The notes: a model not told the origin generated them from the sequence alone. DNA of 64,000 bases from Norana najaformis (GCA_964023275.1 OZ029913.1:57321358-57385357), one strand, 5' to 3'. Numbered from the stretch's first letter, positions 20,150 through 31,284 are shown. Numbers and translations: made by a program.

Positions 20150-23095
20150 AAAGAAAGAAAAAAAGGAAGAAAAATTAAATGGGCTTAAGTACAGCCCTTA
20201 GCAAAATCAATCATCATAAATTCATCCAATCTATGATGCAACATAGATAACTCAATGTTATAGTCACGACATAAATGCAAAATTTCATCATTATAATAAT
20301 CTCCTGTACAGCAGGTATTTAGAATACTGTTATCATAGCTTCCAAATAAAATCCTAGCAGAAAAATGTATTTTTCGCAGATGCATGATATGTATAAGATC
20401 CATACGTCCCATAAAGTACTGAACAATTCTAACTGATTCCCATTTATGCATCTTGAAAATCTTCCTATAGATATTATTCCAACATACATTTAACTGTTGG
20501 AGTTGAGCTGCTGATATGTTTATAGCCTCTAACGCATAGATTAACACTGGTAAAACAAAAGATTCTAATAGACTCAATTTTACACATTCAGATACAAATC
20601 TCTAGTGACTAAATATGGCATTTGCAGTAGCATAGAACCGTTTAATAGCAACCCATATGTCAATTTTAAATTTTTTATAACAGATAAAGTATAATCCCAG
20701 GTACTTCAACTCACTCACCCATTTCACAGAGTCTGTGCCCATGAATAGATTACTTACTTGTCTACTCCAACATGGACCTACACATAATAAGTTGGATTTT
20801 CTTGCATTGAATATTATATCAACCTCCGCACCCTTCTGAAAGCATATATCAATCATAACTTGAAGTTGGCACAAAGAGGCAGACAGTAAAATTATATCAT
20901 CTGCATATGCAAAACATCCAGCATAGGTGTATCCAATGTGGCAGCCAATATCCAACCCTTCCAAGGCATTGATAACCACATCCATGTAAATATTGAAAAA
21001 GACCGGAGAAAGAATGCCACCCTGCCTAATTCCACTTTTAATTGACGTTTGCGCCGAGAGTGTGTTATTCCATTTTACCATCACAAAGATTTTACCATAC
21101 CAGTCAGCAATAAGTTTAACCATTCTTGCAGTTAAACCTTTATTTATTAGTAGTTCTAATAACTTGACATGATTTACCCGATCAAAAGCTTTCTTTGCAT
21201 CAAGAGATGCCATAAAAACACTGCTCCCATGAGATACAAAAAAATCAACAACTTGTCTTAGTGCAAATATAGCATGTGTACAACTTAAATGTTTCTTGAA
21301 CCCAAATTGCAACTCACTAGATGTTAACTTGTCTCCAAATTTAAATAACAGGCAATATTCAAACACTTTGGATAAGACAGGGCTAATAGTAATAGGCCTA
21401 TAATTGTCAGAAGATGTTATATCACCACATTTATCTTTAATAATGGGCACCGTTATCCCTATTCCAAAGTCACCCGGAACAAAACCATGAATATAAATCA
21501 TTAAACAAAAGCTTTAAGTGAACAATAATAGCTGGATGACAATATATTATGTGTTCCTTGGTTAACCCATCCATGCCACAGGCCTTACCATTTTTTAGTG
21601 AATTAATGCTCTTTTCTACATCTTCTATATTAAATATGTTAAAACTATTGATAGCATCATATTCAGAAAGAAATTTAGAATGAAGACTATCCCAGACCTT
21701 TATAAACCTATCACCATCCTCATAAAAGTCAAAACTATTCTGTGCAAAGCTCCTGTTAAAGGTTTCTGCAATATCTTGATCATTCATCTTACCATTTACG
21801 TTAGTTGGAATATGGTTTCGTTTAGAAAATTTATTATTCCATTTCTTCCAGAATTTATTCATATCTTTGGCAATATAAAGTTGAGCTATTTCGTCATCCA
21901 GATCCATCTCCTTACATTCAGCACCATGTCTAGTAGCTAATTTATATTTGTATTTACAAACTCTACGTAGATTATAAATTATTCCAGATTTCGGTTTACC
22001 ACACACTTCCCACATATTATGAGCATCAACTGACTCTTTCTTCAAATCCCTGAGCTCAGGGCTCCAATAATATTTTAAAGAGTTCTCTTTTAGAAAGGGA
22101 ATTGATCTATCAGCAGCTTGAGACATTGAGTCAACCAAGGAATAGTAATAATCATTTATAGACTGCCAATGATTACATTTGAATAGATCACAATTACAAG
22201 ATAGGTTATCATATGGAACATACATCTTTTGTAACAAGCTACCACTTAGTGCATATTACCCTTATCCCATCTTCTCACTCCCACTTTATTTTCACTAGTA
22301 TTATTCAGGCCCCTCAACTTTATTGGCATATGTAGATCCTTCAAATCTAAACAACAGGTTACTGGAAGGTGGTCAGAGAGATTTAAAATATTTTCATCGA
22401 TATTATATTCTACAAGTCTTACAAACAGCTTCTTGTCCATAAAAATGTGATCAATCCACGAATGATGCCCAGTAGACTCTTTAATGTACGTGTATTTATC
22501 ATCATATGTACATATCTCTTTTCCATTAATTAAACTGAAATCATCAACAAGACTGTGAAACAGTCTAAGTCCCTTATTATCAATTCGACATTCAAAGTTC
22601 ATATCCCCTAAGATAATCAAGCCATTTGCATCACACGACTGAATGTAATTCTCTATAAATCCAAGGCATTCCAACAACTTGGTCTGATATTTTAAACTCG
22701 CCTCATAACATGGAAAATAAACTATAATAATTAACAATTGAAAGCCACCTCTAAGGGTGAGTTTAAGCGATGCACAGCGACAGTCAGATTGAACCATGAC
22801 ATAAGAAACATCAAAATTCAGGCTTTTCCTAACTAGTAGTCCTAACCCTCCAAAAGGCCTTCCCATAAGACCAGTTTCAAGTCTCTCGTCCATTGCTGAC
22901 CAAGCAAAGCCCTGGAAATCACCATGAAAATGCAAGATTTTGTCTAAATCATGTTTCCCAAGCCAATGTTCCTGAACAGCAATAATATCGTTAGAATTAC
23001 ACAACTCCTTTAGAAACACACTACCTTGGTTATACCCATACATATTGTAGGTTGTAATTTTTATGGCCATATCCATCATTGATTATTAGTAGACT
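20150..23095 (-). mobile_element. Nearly full-length CR1-group LINE
   Basis: Read on the minus strand from about 23095. 23079-22246 encodes an AP-type endonuclease (TTYNMYGYNQG at the start, VQEHWLG, ILGDMNFE, and SDHLPVTCCL near the end). 22237-21470 is the linker into the reverse transcriptase (NGKACGMDGL). 21501-20602 holds the palm (LDAKKAFDRVNH, SGIRQGGILSPVFFNIYMD, FAYADDIILLSAS), and 20577-20185 is the C-terminal region. The order EN-RT without RNase H fits CR1/L2-type elements; the exact clade is not settled. Two frameshifts (near 22243 and 21490) and one in-frame TAG (near 20600) break the frame, so the copy is inactive but young. No ORF1 was seen. The 3' end runs into an A/T-rich tract at 20140-20175. 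Confidence 0.88.
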
Positions 23096-23561
23096 GTCCA
23101 CTGAAATACCAATCTCTCACTTCAACTAATTACGTTAGTCAACACAAACGCTTATTCTAATATACGCATAACTAGGTCCATAATACGTACAGTTCATACA
23201 ATAGTAAAATCAAGTGGAATTGATAAACATGTTGAGAATATATATATAGATTCAGTCTACATATGTATGTATGTGTGTATCAAGACACTTTATATAGCAC
23301 CTTTTAAGTACTTCTCAAAAGCACTGCACACATGATTATCAAACAAATCTAAGAAATTGTATGTTTAAAGACAGTTTGAAAATGTTTGGTGCACAGGGAT
23401 GTGCGTTGAAATGTTGAAGATGCGCTTAGATGCTCGTCAAAATAGATTCAGATGTATCGGCATCTCTTTGCATGTGTTGGTTGCTTCATATAGGGAAGGT
23501 TGAGAGTTGACATTCATGTTGCAGGTTTTTGTAAAATCTAAAGCTGCTGTTTGTTTTTCAG

Positions 23562-23603
23562 AAACGATGAGAATTCAGCTGGCAGAAATGAAGCAATGGA
23601 TAG
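23562..23603 (+). CDS. Unidentified gene, internal exon a
   Basis: Acceptor TTTGTTTTTCAG, donor GTAAGA. The 42 bases read NDENSAGRNEAMD in the only open frame and end in phase 2, which joins in frame to the exon at 27777. No family is recognised. An upstream ATG at 19305 followed by TGGTCAGCAAG and a GTAAGT donor would also supply the required phase, but that link is speculative. Confidence 0.4.
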
Positions 23604-23863
23604 GTAAGATGAAAATGTTTCCCAGTTTGGTTACATTGGTTCAAATTGTCACTGATTGGGGTTGTATTTGACATTCATTTTCCACTGTTTCCAACCACGA
23701 ATTGCATGCTGCTTGTCCTGTTCTGCACTGCTAATATGCCTTCTTGGAGTTTTGTAATGAAATGGCAAGTCAATTGCAGGTCTTGTTCAGCTGTTTCTCC
23801 TGTTTTTGATTTTAGTTACTTATGAAATGCTTATTTTTTGCAGGTCTTATTTTGCCACCTTCG

Positions 23864-24479
23864 CACTGGCAGCATGTTAATACCTGAACTCGAGTGAACA
23901 GAGTTACTTTGTTGGAAAACAACAAGGACTACCTGGAGATAAAGGAGAAAATGACAAAGTGTTGCAATACAGCTTCTTGCAAATACTGTCTTGTCTTCGA
24001 ACCGTTCGGTTCAGGATTTGCACCTGTTTCAGCGTCAGCGCCAAGACAGTCTTTCCAGGTTTTAAAGGTAACTGCAATTTAATTCTCTCAGAACATGCAT
24101 TTTTTGCTGACTGCAAAGTGCTTGTAAATAGGAATACGGCAGCTTCTTATTGGAGGGGATACCGATTTTCGCACTGGCAGCATGTTAATACCTGAACTCG
24201 AGTGAACAGAGTTACTTTGTTGGAAAACAACAAGGACTACCTGGAGATAAAGGAGAAAATGACAAAGTGTTGCAATACAGCTTCTTGCAAATACTGTCTT
24301 GTCTTCGAACCGTTCGGTTCAGGATTTGCACCTGTTTCAGCGTCAGCGCCAAGACAGTCTTTCCAGGTTTTAAAGGTAGCTGCAATTTAATTCTCTCAGA
24401 ACATGCATTTTTTTCTGACTGCAAAGTGCTTGTAAATAGGAATATGGTAGCTTCTTATTGGAGGGATACCGATTTTGAG
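23864..24479. repeat. 308-bp tandem duplication
   Basis: Two adjacent copies (about 23864-24171 and 24172-24479), starting at GCACTGGCAGCATGTTAAT, differ at only a few positions. Both encode matching short open frames on either strand (for example GLPGDKGEN on plus), with no family match I can defend. High identity implies a recent duplication. Confidence 0.9.
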
Positions 24480-24609
24480 ATGTTCCTGTTCGAACATTAA
24501 ATGATGAAAACTTTAGGCAGCCTTAGGTGTTACGTCTGGTACATTTAGTACATTTACAGAAGGTGACAACACTGGCAAAATCTGACATATAAAACAAGAA
24601 CAAAAAGGT

Positions 24610-24725
24610 GTAGCTAAAGTTGAGCAACAAGGGATTTTCCCCAGAAGGGCATTTGCTGAACTAGCATGCATGCGTTCTGCACAGGAAAGGCTAGTTATTG
24701 TTGGCAGATATTTATATCGTGCTAA
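24610..24725 (+). repeat. Dispersed repeat shared with 55330-55420
   Basis: GGGATTTTCCCCAGA.GG, then a GCTGAACTAG..TGCATGC-like segment and GGAAAGGCTAGTT occur in the same order at 55335-55405. Family unknown. Confidence 0.55.
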
Positions 24726-24989
24726 TTCGCGAATTCACCTCAGAAGTGTGGTGTACTGGGAAAAGTATTCAGTCGTGTCATCATCATTATCAGTGGCTCT
24801 CTCTCTCCAGAGTTGCCATTTTCAAAACTCTGCGAACCTTTTCAGTCTTGGGCTCTTTCCAGGCTGTGTTAAGCCTACAGTTCAGTATGCATAAATCCGC
24901 GTGCACTTTCCAGTTCCGTGTGTGCCTTGGTCATCTGACCGGTCTCCTCCAGAATTGCAGGGACTGGAAATCAAGACTCCGCCACCACT

Positions 24990-26400
24990 ACTGCCAGATT
25001 TGCAGGACCTTCTCGTCATCGTATCTCATTTTGCAAACAACTGAATTCAATAGATGAGGTTTAGTGTGCAGAAAGGCATGAAAACTACGTATTTCTTTTT
25101 TTGAGATGCTTAACCTTTTAAAATTGCCTCTTCGTTTTACTGGGCGATCAAGTATAAAAATGACTTGAGATGGGCAGAGCTTCAAAATGTTGATGGAACT
25201 CTTAACTGCAGATCGAAAGGCTCGAGAACTTACACCTGCACCAGATTTGTGCTCTGAAGAAGTCACAAATGAATCCTGATCCTTAGAACAAGAATTTATT
25301 TTCATTTCTTACTGGGAATTCTTTCAAAAACTGACACTGGCATCACGTTCACTTCTGCTCCTGTGTCGATTTTGCAGCTGATTTGTTTACCATTCACTAC
25401 TATAACTTTCCACCAAGTACTTTTAGAATCCATATGCTTAGAACAAGAATTTATTTTCATTTCTCCAATATCCAGCTCCTTCTTGTCATGTTCTAGAGTG
25501 TCAGTAGCTGATCCCAATGAGCTGCGGGGTGATCCTTCTTCATCGGTTTCCCTCACGTTCCTCCTGTTGGAAGATCTACACATCTCCAAAATAGTTCTCT
25601 TTTTTACATTTGAAACAAGTTTTTCCAAAGGCTGGACACTGCGTAGGTGAATGTCTGGTTCCACGCTTTACACAAATGCTTCTGTTTGAGCTAAATTCTC
25701 TGTTGTTCCTTCTTGGCAAGGAGTCTTTTTCTAATTTAATTGGATTTATGGCTGTTGTGTCTTCACCTCTGATCATCTTTGCAGTGGCTTCTGCTGCTCT
25801 GCAAATCTGTAGAGCTTTTGTCAACGACAGATCTCGTTCTCGTAGACGAGAGTCTGTACATCCTAGAACCACTCTATCCCGAATTAGTGATTCCTTCTGA
25901 TCACCAAATTCACAGGTCTTTGCACGGTGCCGCAAAGTTGTAACGAATCCATCTATGGATTCACCAGGAGCTTGTGAGAACTTCCAAAACTGGAATCGTT
26001 CAAAAACTACATTTTTTCTTGGCGAACAATATTCTTTAAACTTTACTTTAACTGCCTCAATTTTATTCTTGTCCTCTTCCGGTTCAAAGTTGAATGTGTT
26101 AAGCACACGGAGTCCTTCGTCACCGATCGCGCTCAGGAACATCGCTACTTGAATTTTTCTGGAAGCTCATCAAAGCGCGAGGCAAGAAGGAATAAATCAA
26201 ATTTCTGTAGCCATACTTTCCAAGCTTCTTCTACGTTTCCTCCCTCGAGTTTCAGCGCCGCTGGCGGTTGAAATCCTTTGTAGTGTGCATCGGCCATTGT
26301 TCCAATTTCGATTGCAACGTTATGTTTCAAAATGTTCACAGCGGTCCAGATAATTTCGTTTTCTGATTCTTACGAGAATATCTAGTCGACTGCGCCATGT
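24990..26400 (-). mobile_element. Ty3/gypsy-type retrotransposon remnant (gag-protease)
   Basis: On the minus strand 26339-25576 resembles a gag protein (WKVWLQKFDLFLLAS, FKEYCSPRKNVVFERFQFW, PGESIDGF, then a Cys-rich region FGKTCFKCKK). 25664-25302 holds an aspartic protease core (KIDTGAEVNVMP). The reading frame shifts between the parts. Reverse transcriptase, RNase H and integrase are absent. 25305-24988 starts with a repeat of the MKINSCSK segment already present at about 25440-25466, so the 3' part is rearranged. Just upstream, near 26384-26399, TGGCGCAGTCGAC looks like a primer-binding site. The copy is incomplete and inactive. Confidence 0.75.
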
Positions 26401-26650
26401 AATGTTTGTTTTGGCTCGGTTTTATTAATATTATTAATAAATGTTTCATATTCAATGTCACCACGAGTTCAGTCTAAATCACAATGTCCGCCCTGACTTC
26501 CGACGCCCCCAGACCACGAATGTCAGGAGTCCACATCTATTACAGATGCCTTGTGCATTACACACCGGCGCATTAGAAGTTTCTAATTATTATTATATTA
26601 TATTATTATTAATGCGTGTTCAGTTTTTAAACTTTTAGAACCGACGCATG
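26400..26650 (-). mobile_element. Possible 5' LTR of the gypsy remnant
   Basis: In the element's orientation this segment lies directly before the putative primer-binding site and contains an AATAAA. A matching 3' LTR is not visible around 23.8-25 kb, so the call rests on position only. Confidence 0.3.
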
Positions 26651-27589
26651 GGCTTGTGTTAAAATATTAGGCTTACAGATGATTTGAAACGAAGATATTT
26701 CACTGCAACTTGTTGGCAGCAATGAGACTCATTAATGACCATCCTTGCAGATTTTATAATTACGATAGTTATGCAAGAATTTATGTAGTACCGCATCGAG
26801 ATGTAGAGGCTACGTTTTGGGGCCTGTTCTGAGTACAGAAGGACGGGTTCAGATTCAGAAGGCTTGTTCACATTAAACAGCCTGAAGACTCGACCGGATT
26901 TAGAAGGGTCATCTTCTGCAAACGGAAGATCCAGAAAACGTAGACATAGCCAACTCAGCTTTGCTGTAAGCTTAATGAAATTAATAGTAAAATATGACAT
27001 TTTAGCGCTTTAGACGTATAGCTGTGTAACATAACTTGGCTTAAATATTTCTCATTAAATTTCATTACAGAGACCGATATTCGTTGTTGAGTAATTCTGT
27101 CGTTCACTGTTACAGTTTACGAACACCAACTGTAACATTTTCCATAGCTGAAATCGTACGGCAGAACAAGCTAAGTGAGTTTTTGTGTTTTGTCGTATTT
27201 TTACGAAGGTACTCAGTGTTGCTTTAATTTTTAATTATTCTTTTATGTGGCATGACACTTCATGATATTTTAATTATTTTTTACATGAAATTGACCATGT
27301 GATTGGCTAGAAATCTTTTCATCATTTATCTAATTCCTACTTTGTCACATGGCTAAAACTTACGTTTAGGTTTGCAATAATTTTCTGAAAATTTTTGAGT
27401 TGGTTTTTATGTGCGCACTTTAGCCAGAAGGTGATAACCGCAGCAGGAATGCAAATGTGGGGCCACTGTTGATAGAAGCAATATGCAATGTTTTTCCTAA
27501 CACTTTTGCTTTTGGGAGCTTATTTACGCATTGTAAATTGAAGTGGTTGATTGGGTGGCTGGTTAACAGCCTGACGACTGGATTGTTGC

Positions 27590-27745
27590 TTGCTAGCTGA
27601 CTCACTTGTTGACCTGCTAGCTGGCAGACTGACTGACTGACTTGCTGGATGGATAGATGGTGGCTGACTGACTTGCTGGGTGACTGACTTACTGGACTGA
27701 CTAGCTGGGTGACTGACTTACTGGACTGACTGAATGGCTGGCTTT
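27590..27745. repeat. CTGACTGACTTGCTGG-type tandem repeat
   Basis: Short imperfect units (GACTGACTTACTGGACTGA and variants) lie directly upstream of the exon at 27777. The serine/glutamine-rich open frame on the minus strand here is a product of this repeat. Confidence 0.8.
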
Positions 27746-27776
27746 TAAACTCACTGACAGTCTTTTTCTTCTTCAG

Positions 27777-27836
27777 GGAAATACTCGACTTGTTTAAAGG
27801 TGCTAAACAGATATTCAACGTGCCTGACATGCAGAG
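27777..27836 (+). CDS. Unidentified gene, internal exon b
   Basis: Acceptor TTTTTCTTCTTCAG, donor GTGAGC. In phase it codes for EILDLFKGAKQIFNVPDMQ plus a split Arg codon. Both neighbouring exons fit its phase (2 in, 2 out). It looks helical and charged. Family not recognised. Confidence 0.5.
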
Positions 27837-28014
27837 GTGAGCGTTCATTTCTGTTTTGTTCATGACGGTTCAAAAGCTGAAACAGAAACAGCTCAAGAAA
27901 TATTTTAAGCCCACAGTACATCATACCGTTTGCATCTCTTATTTAACCATGTGAATAAATTGATTGGTTGATGAAAGGATAGATCGATTGATTGACGAGA
28001 TTGTTCCGTAATAG

Positions 28015-28153
28015 GATTGTGACTGAAGTGAAAGGATTTTCGAACTTGGCTAGAGACATGCAGGGCACAGTCGAGAGAATCGGAAATGACTTGTACGTCA
28101 ATGTGTCAATAGTCTTCTGGCGGAACAAAGAGGAAATACGGCGTGGTATCTAA
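28015..28153 (+). CDS. Unidentified gene, exon c (possible terminal exon)
   Basis: Acceptor TTCCGTAATAG. It completes the Arg codon and codes for IVTEVKGFSNLARDMQGTVE, then RIGNDL. It either splices at GTACGT (28093) or reads on through YVNVSIVFWRNKEEIRRGI to a TAA at 28151. A possible later terminal exon (29297-29419, see below) does not fit the phase left by the GTACGT donor, so I favour the read-through. Amphipathic helix, no family recognised. Confidence 0.45.
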
Positions 28154-28164
28154 TCTAGATTTGT

Positions 28165-28515
28165 TTCTTTATTTACTAATTAATTTTGCTTTCTGTGTGT
28201 CTGATTTGTTAGCATTCGGTCATGTATCAACTCTGTACATGTCCCCAGGGTTGGAGTTTCTGTGTGGCTTGATCATCCGATTCACTCACCTTCTTCCTCT
28301 TATCCCTCTTTCCGCTCCAATCCCAGACATCACCCAGCATAGCTGCCATACTGTCTCTGCCTGGCTTTCGGATCTTGACCTTTAACCGAACACTTTTTGC
28401 TTTTGTTCCAAAACCCAATCAGTTATTTTGTTTTGGCTGACTGCCTGTGAATAAGCTGGTTCCCGTGACGTGGCTTTTATTGGGCTCTGTAGAAATCTCG
28501 GGATTATGATTACGA
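28165..28515 (+). mobile_element. CR1/L2-like LINE 3' end
   Basis: Shares with 35760-36085 and 39740-39985 the 3' terminal blocks CATCACCCA, CTGCCTGGCTTTCGGATCTTGACC, a TTTTGTTTTGGCTGA-type segment, GTGAATAAGCTGGTTCCCG and AGAAATCTCGGGATTATGATTACGAT. Non-coding tail with short terminal repeats, as in CR1/L2 elements. Confidence 0.65.
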
Positions 28516-28559
28516 TATAAAAAATTATTAATAAACTGTTCTTAAACCAGTTCAAGTTC

Positions 28560-28700
28560 TGGTTGGCTAACAGAATTGTTCCAAAACCCAATCAGTTATT
28601 TCTGTTACAATGAAATTGTTCTTAAACCAAACCAGTTAATTATGGCTGGCTAACAAAATTGTGCTTAAACCAAACCGAATTTGTTTTTGCCCAGTGCTAA
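28560..28700. repeat. Imperfect tandem of a GTTCTTAAACCAAACCAGTTA-type unit
   Basis: Variants of TGGCTAACAAAATTGT.CTTAAACCAAACC.. repeat three times just after the LINE tail, including a copy at 28536-28570. Confidence 0.55.
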
Positions 28701-29296
28701 TGAAAACATGAAGATGGGTCTATTGCTAGTGGCTTATATATTCCTGTTTAGTCTAACAGTTTATCAGTGGTTCAAAATGATATCACTTGGCTTGGCTTAC
28801 GAGTTTCCTTGAAGTTGTAATTCGTAATTGTAATTTGACATTTGTAAAGCCACTTCAAGAATAAACTCATCTTAGAATAAACTCATCGGGGATATCAGAC
28901 CACTGAATGAAATTTCGCAGAAAACTCGAAGAACGAAGGGGTCAGCACACATGCCTAAGCGCAAACCATCGAAGTTATGCTAGCTGAAATGTACTGCACT
29001 TATAAACGAATTTAATTGACAATGTTTATGAAGATTTTAATTAGTTAATGGTCTTGATGTTGTGTTTGCAGCAGTGTTGTTTCTGTCACACTGTTGTAAG
29101 TTTTTTCTTTCTCTGCCATCAGGGATGGTAAAGTTAATGCATTATGATAATGGTGTTACATGAGAAGAGAAGATGCTGTAGTTTAGTGGTTCTTGATCGA
29201 TTGCTTTTTTAGGTGTTCATTGATTGATGTATTGAAATATAATGCAACATTTATTTATTTTTGAATCTTTTTGTGTGCTAACAAAGCCAGTACAGG

Positions 29297-29419
29297 ATTC
29301 GACGGCTGATCTACTAGATGCAAAGGTTAGGAAGACTGACCAAATGGCACAGTCGACGAACACCACACCTTCGCCAACTACTGGCACTGCAGCAGCAGCA
29401 GCAGTTGATGATAATTAAT
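29297..29419 (+). CDS. Possible terminal exon, unassigned
   Basis: After an acceptor-like GCCAGTACAG the frame reads DSTADLLDAKVRKTDQMAQ, a Thr/Ser/Pro stretch, an Ala run and DDN, then TAA immediately followed by AATAAA. It could end the unidentified plus-strand gene, but the phase does not match the best donor of the exon at 28015, so this is weak. Confidence 0.25.
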
Positions 29420-29702
29420 AAAAGGCTTAGACATGTACATGGTCCATTTAGGAAATTTATAACAGGCCACTTGTTAACTGTTAAAAGCCTGAAATAAAAC
29501 AGGCCTACAGCAAGCCCAGAGACTTAATAGATCCACACATTTCGCATTAAGTTAACTGGCTATTTGAAAATTGTTAATCGCAGCTGTATAATTTTTAGGC
29601 TAATGCGCATGGTCAGATGTGGAATAGCCAAAGTGAAAGCGATTAGGTCCACATGTCCTAGAAAATTTCAAGAATCATTCGATAGTTTGAGAGGACACCC
29701 AC

Positions 29703-30344
29703 CTTAAGAGGCTGAATTAGAATGGCCGATTCGATGAAGGACAGTATGAATGCCTGAAGCCAGGCCTGCGACTTTACACGCCCCAATGCATGCTGTAGAA
29801 GATGGTAAATATGGCTGACAGCGAGATAGAGAGAAGACGAGGACCCAACGGTGTAAATGCACCAGTGGGGCAGTTTGCTCGCTCCCAACGAAGTCACCGT
29901 CTTGTACCCGTCCTCCATAACCCTCGGGCCCTTCTCCTTCGGCTTAGACCTCGAGAAGGGGATGGTGATGGCGAGGATCGGTGGAAGATGATGAGGCTGG
30001 TGATGATGCTGGCGAACAGCTGCGGCCCGGTGATGGCGATCGGACCAACCTGGATCTTCTGCGCTGGCTCCTCTTCGGAGGCGTCCTTGAAGAACATGCA
30101 GTTTGTGATCATCGCCAGGAACAGAGTCGCCATGCAGGCGCCCAGTCGCTGGGCGCGGGTGAAGAGCGACTTCTTGGTCCGGTAGCCTGCCGACAGCCAA
30201 ATATGGTCCTCGAAGGTCCGCTGTGAAAAGTTCTTCCTGACGAGGATGGAAGAGTCTGGGCAGGCGTAGCTTTGGGAGACTGTCAGAAATCGACGGGTTT
30301 GACCCTTCAGGGCTGAGAGCCAGTCATCGCACACAAACAAATAC
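29703..30344 (-). pseudogene. Polycystin-1-like, exon with membrane segments
   Basis: From GTAG acceptor to GTGGGT donor. It starts by completing a Trp codon (WYLFVCDDWLS) left by the previous exon, so splicing phase is conserved. Two hydrophobic segments are visible (CMATLFLAMITNCMFF and LFASIITSLIIF), then a basic SRSKPKEKGPRVM loop in another frame, and LPHWCIYT and ILSFIESAILIQPLK in a third position. At least three frame changes are needed to follow the homology. Confidence 0.78.
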
Positions 30345-30419
30345 CTACTCAAAAACGAACAACCTTTACATAAACAAGTGAAATAACCAACTCTTAGACT
30401 TACGGGTTGTAAGGTAATG

Positions 30420-30560
30420 TAACTTCTGTAAAATAATCGGTGATCTAATGACTTCTACAGCGCCTTTATCACTATGGTCTATGATAGAGTAATTAATTAA
30501 CTAGCAACTTCTACAGCGCCGATATATAATGCACAAGGCATCCACCGATGGCGCAACAAA
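30420..30560 (+). repeat. Partial dispersed repeat (ACTTCTACAGCGCC ... ATGCACAAGGCATC)
   Basis: ACTTCTACAGCGCC occurs at about 30449 and 30508, and AATGCACAAGGCATCCACCGATGGCGCA-like sequence follows at 30527. Related pieces lie at 36555-36610, 9001-9025 and 48895-48940. Probably the 3' tail of a LINE family. Confidence 0.5.
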
Positions 30561-30702
30561 ACTAAGTGTATGGTCTATCGACAATATATGGTGTGTGGAC
30601 TATGTATTTTTTGTAAATGTAATTGTAATCGTCCTTCAAAGAGAAACTTCTCAGACGCGCAATCCTGTGGTCTCCCTCCTTGAAGCGGAAGACAATATAC
30701 AC

Positions 30703-30860
30703 CAGAAGCGCTTCCGAACGTCGACAAGAGCGACCTTGCCAAGGAACCAGTCTGCCTGTTTGCCTCTGCTGTTGTCATTCCAGATCTCCAGCTTCAGTGG
30801 AGTTCCGAGATGTTCGGGTGTCTTCAAGGCAAACGAACTGATCTCTCTTCGCCCAAAGTT
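30703..30860 (-). pseudogene. Polycystin-1-like, exon with second half of PLAT domain
   Basis: Acceptor TTTTCTTAG, donor GTGTAT. It codes for NFGRREISSFALKTPEHLG, TPLKLEIWNDNS and ADWFLGKVALVDV. The PLAT signature 'F.l.t...LG.l..l.iWhDNsg...WyL..V.v.d' is easy to follow and this exon itself is in one frame. Confidence 0.8.
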
Positions 30861-30949
30861 CTAAGAAAACAAGCAAACGTCGTATCAAATCTAACCTATG
30901 CAAGCACGTATGCAAATATATGTTTGCATGTATGTATGCATGCATGAAT

Positions 30950-31142
30950 TGAGTTTTTGATCTCTAGACTCATCTGACGAACTCCTTCCTCCAAGCGGCG
31001 GACTCCGGTCTCCGACTCCGTTCCGAACAGTCGGAAGAAGACTGGATTTCGTTCCGCAATTTCTGACGAACCCCGTGTGGACATGCAACTCATACAAGTG
31101 TTCTTCTTCATCCCAGTTGTCGGCCAGTGGCAGAATGTTCCA
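30950..31142 (-). pseudogene. Polycystin-1-like, exon with start of PLAT domain
   Basis: After GTTTTAG the frame reads WNILPLADNWDEEEHLYELH and VHTGFVRNCGTKSS; homology then resumes in a different frame as VFFRLFGTESETGVRRLEEG. The shift lies at about 31040-31049. The donor is not clear. Confidence 0.7.
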
Positions 31143-31284
31143 CTAAAAACCCAAGATTACCCAGATGTAACATAATCTACAGCGTAATCTGTAAATCTGT
31201 AACACAATCTGTAATGCAATACGCGAATGCGCTGTGAATAGCGCAATCCTATGGTTCTGTATTTGTCTGCCTGTATACCTTGGC

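Larger units (their letters stand above)
29703..31142 (-). pseudogene. Polycystin-1-like gene fragment (PLAT + membrane region), frame-disrupted
   Basis: Three minus-strand exons (31142 to about 30950, 30860-30703, 30344-29703) have acceptors TTTTAG, TTCTTAG and TTGAGTAG. They encode, in order, the linker and start of a PLAT/LH2 domain (PLADNWDEEEHLYELHVHTG, FFRLFGTE), its second half (FALKTPEHLGTPLKLEIWND, ADWFLGKV) and the segment after it (FVCDDWLS, FSQRTFEDHIWLS, FTRAQRLGACMATLFLAMI, then SQAWLQAFILSFIESAILIQ). This is the layout after the GPS site in polycystin-1, PKDREJ and LOV-1-type proteins, large membrane receptors that pair with TRPP channels in cilia and gametes. The frame breaks at about 31040-31049, 29975-29990, 29835-29860 and 29772-29784. 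Donor GTGGGT ends the last exon. I found no further exons. Either a decayed duplicate or a poorly assembled live gene. Confidence 0.8.

Noticed and set aside
23894-24424. Collagen-like gene (GLPGDKGEN)
   Set aside because: Only three Gly-X-Y triplets in each of two tandemly duplicated copies, with no continuing collagen repeat.
27120-27175. Exon reading TVTFSIAEIVRQNKL between a TTACAG acceptor and a GTGAGT donor
   Set aside because: It ends in a phase that does not join to the exon at 27777, while the exon at 23562 does.
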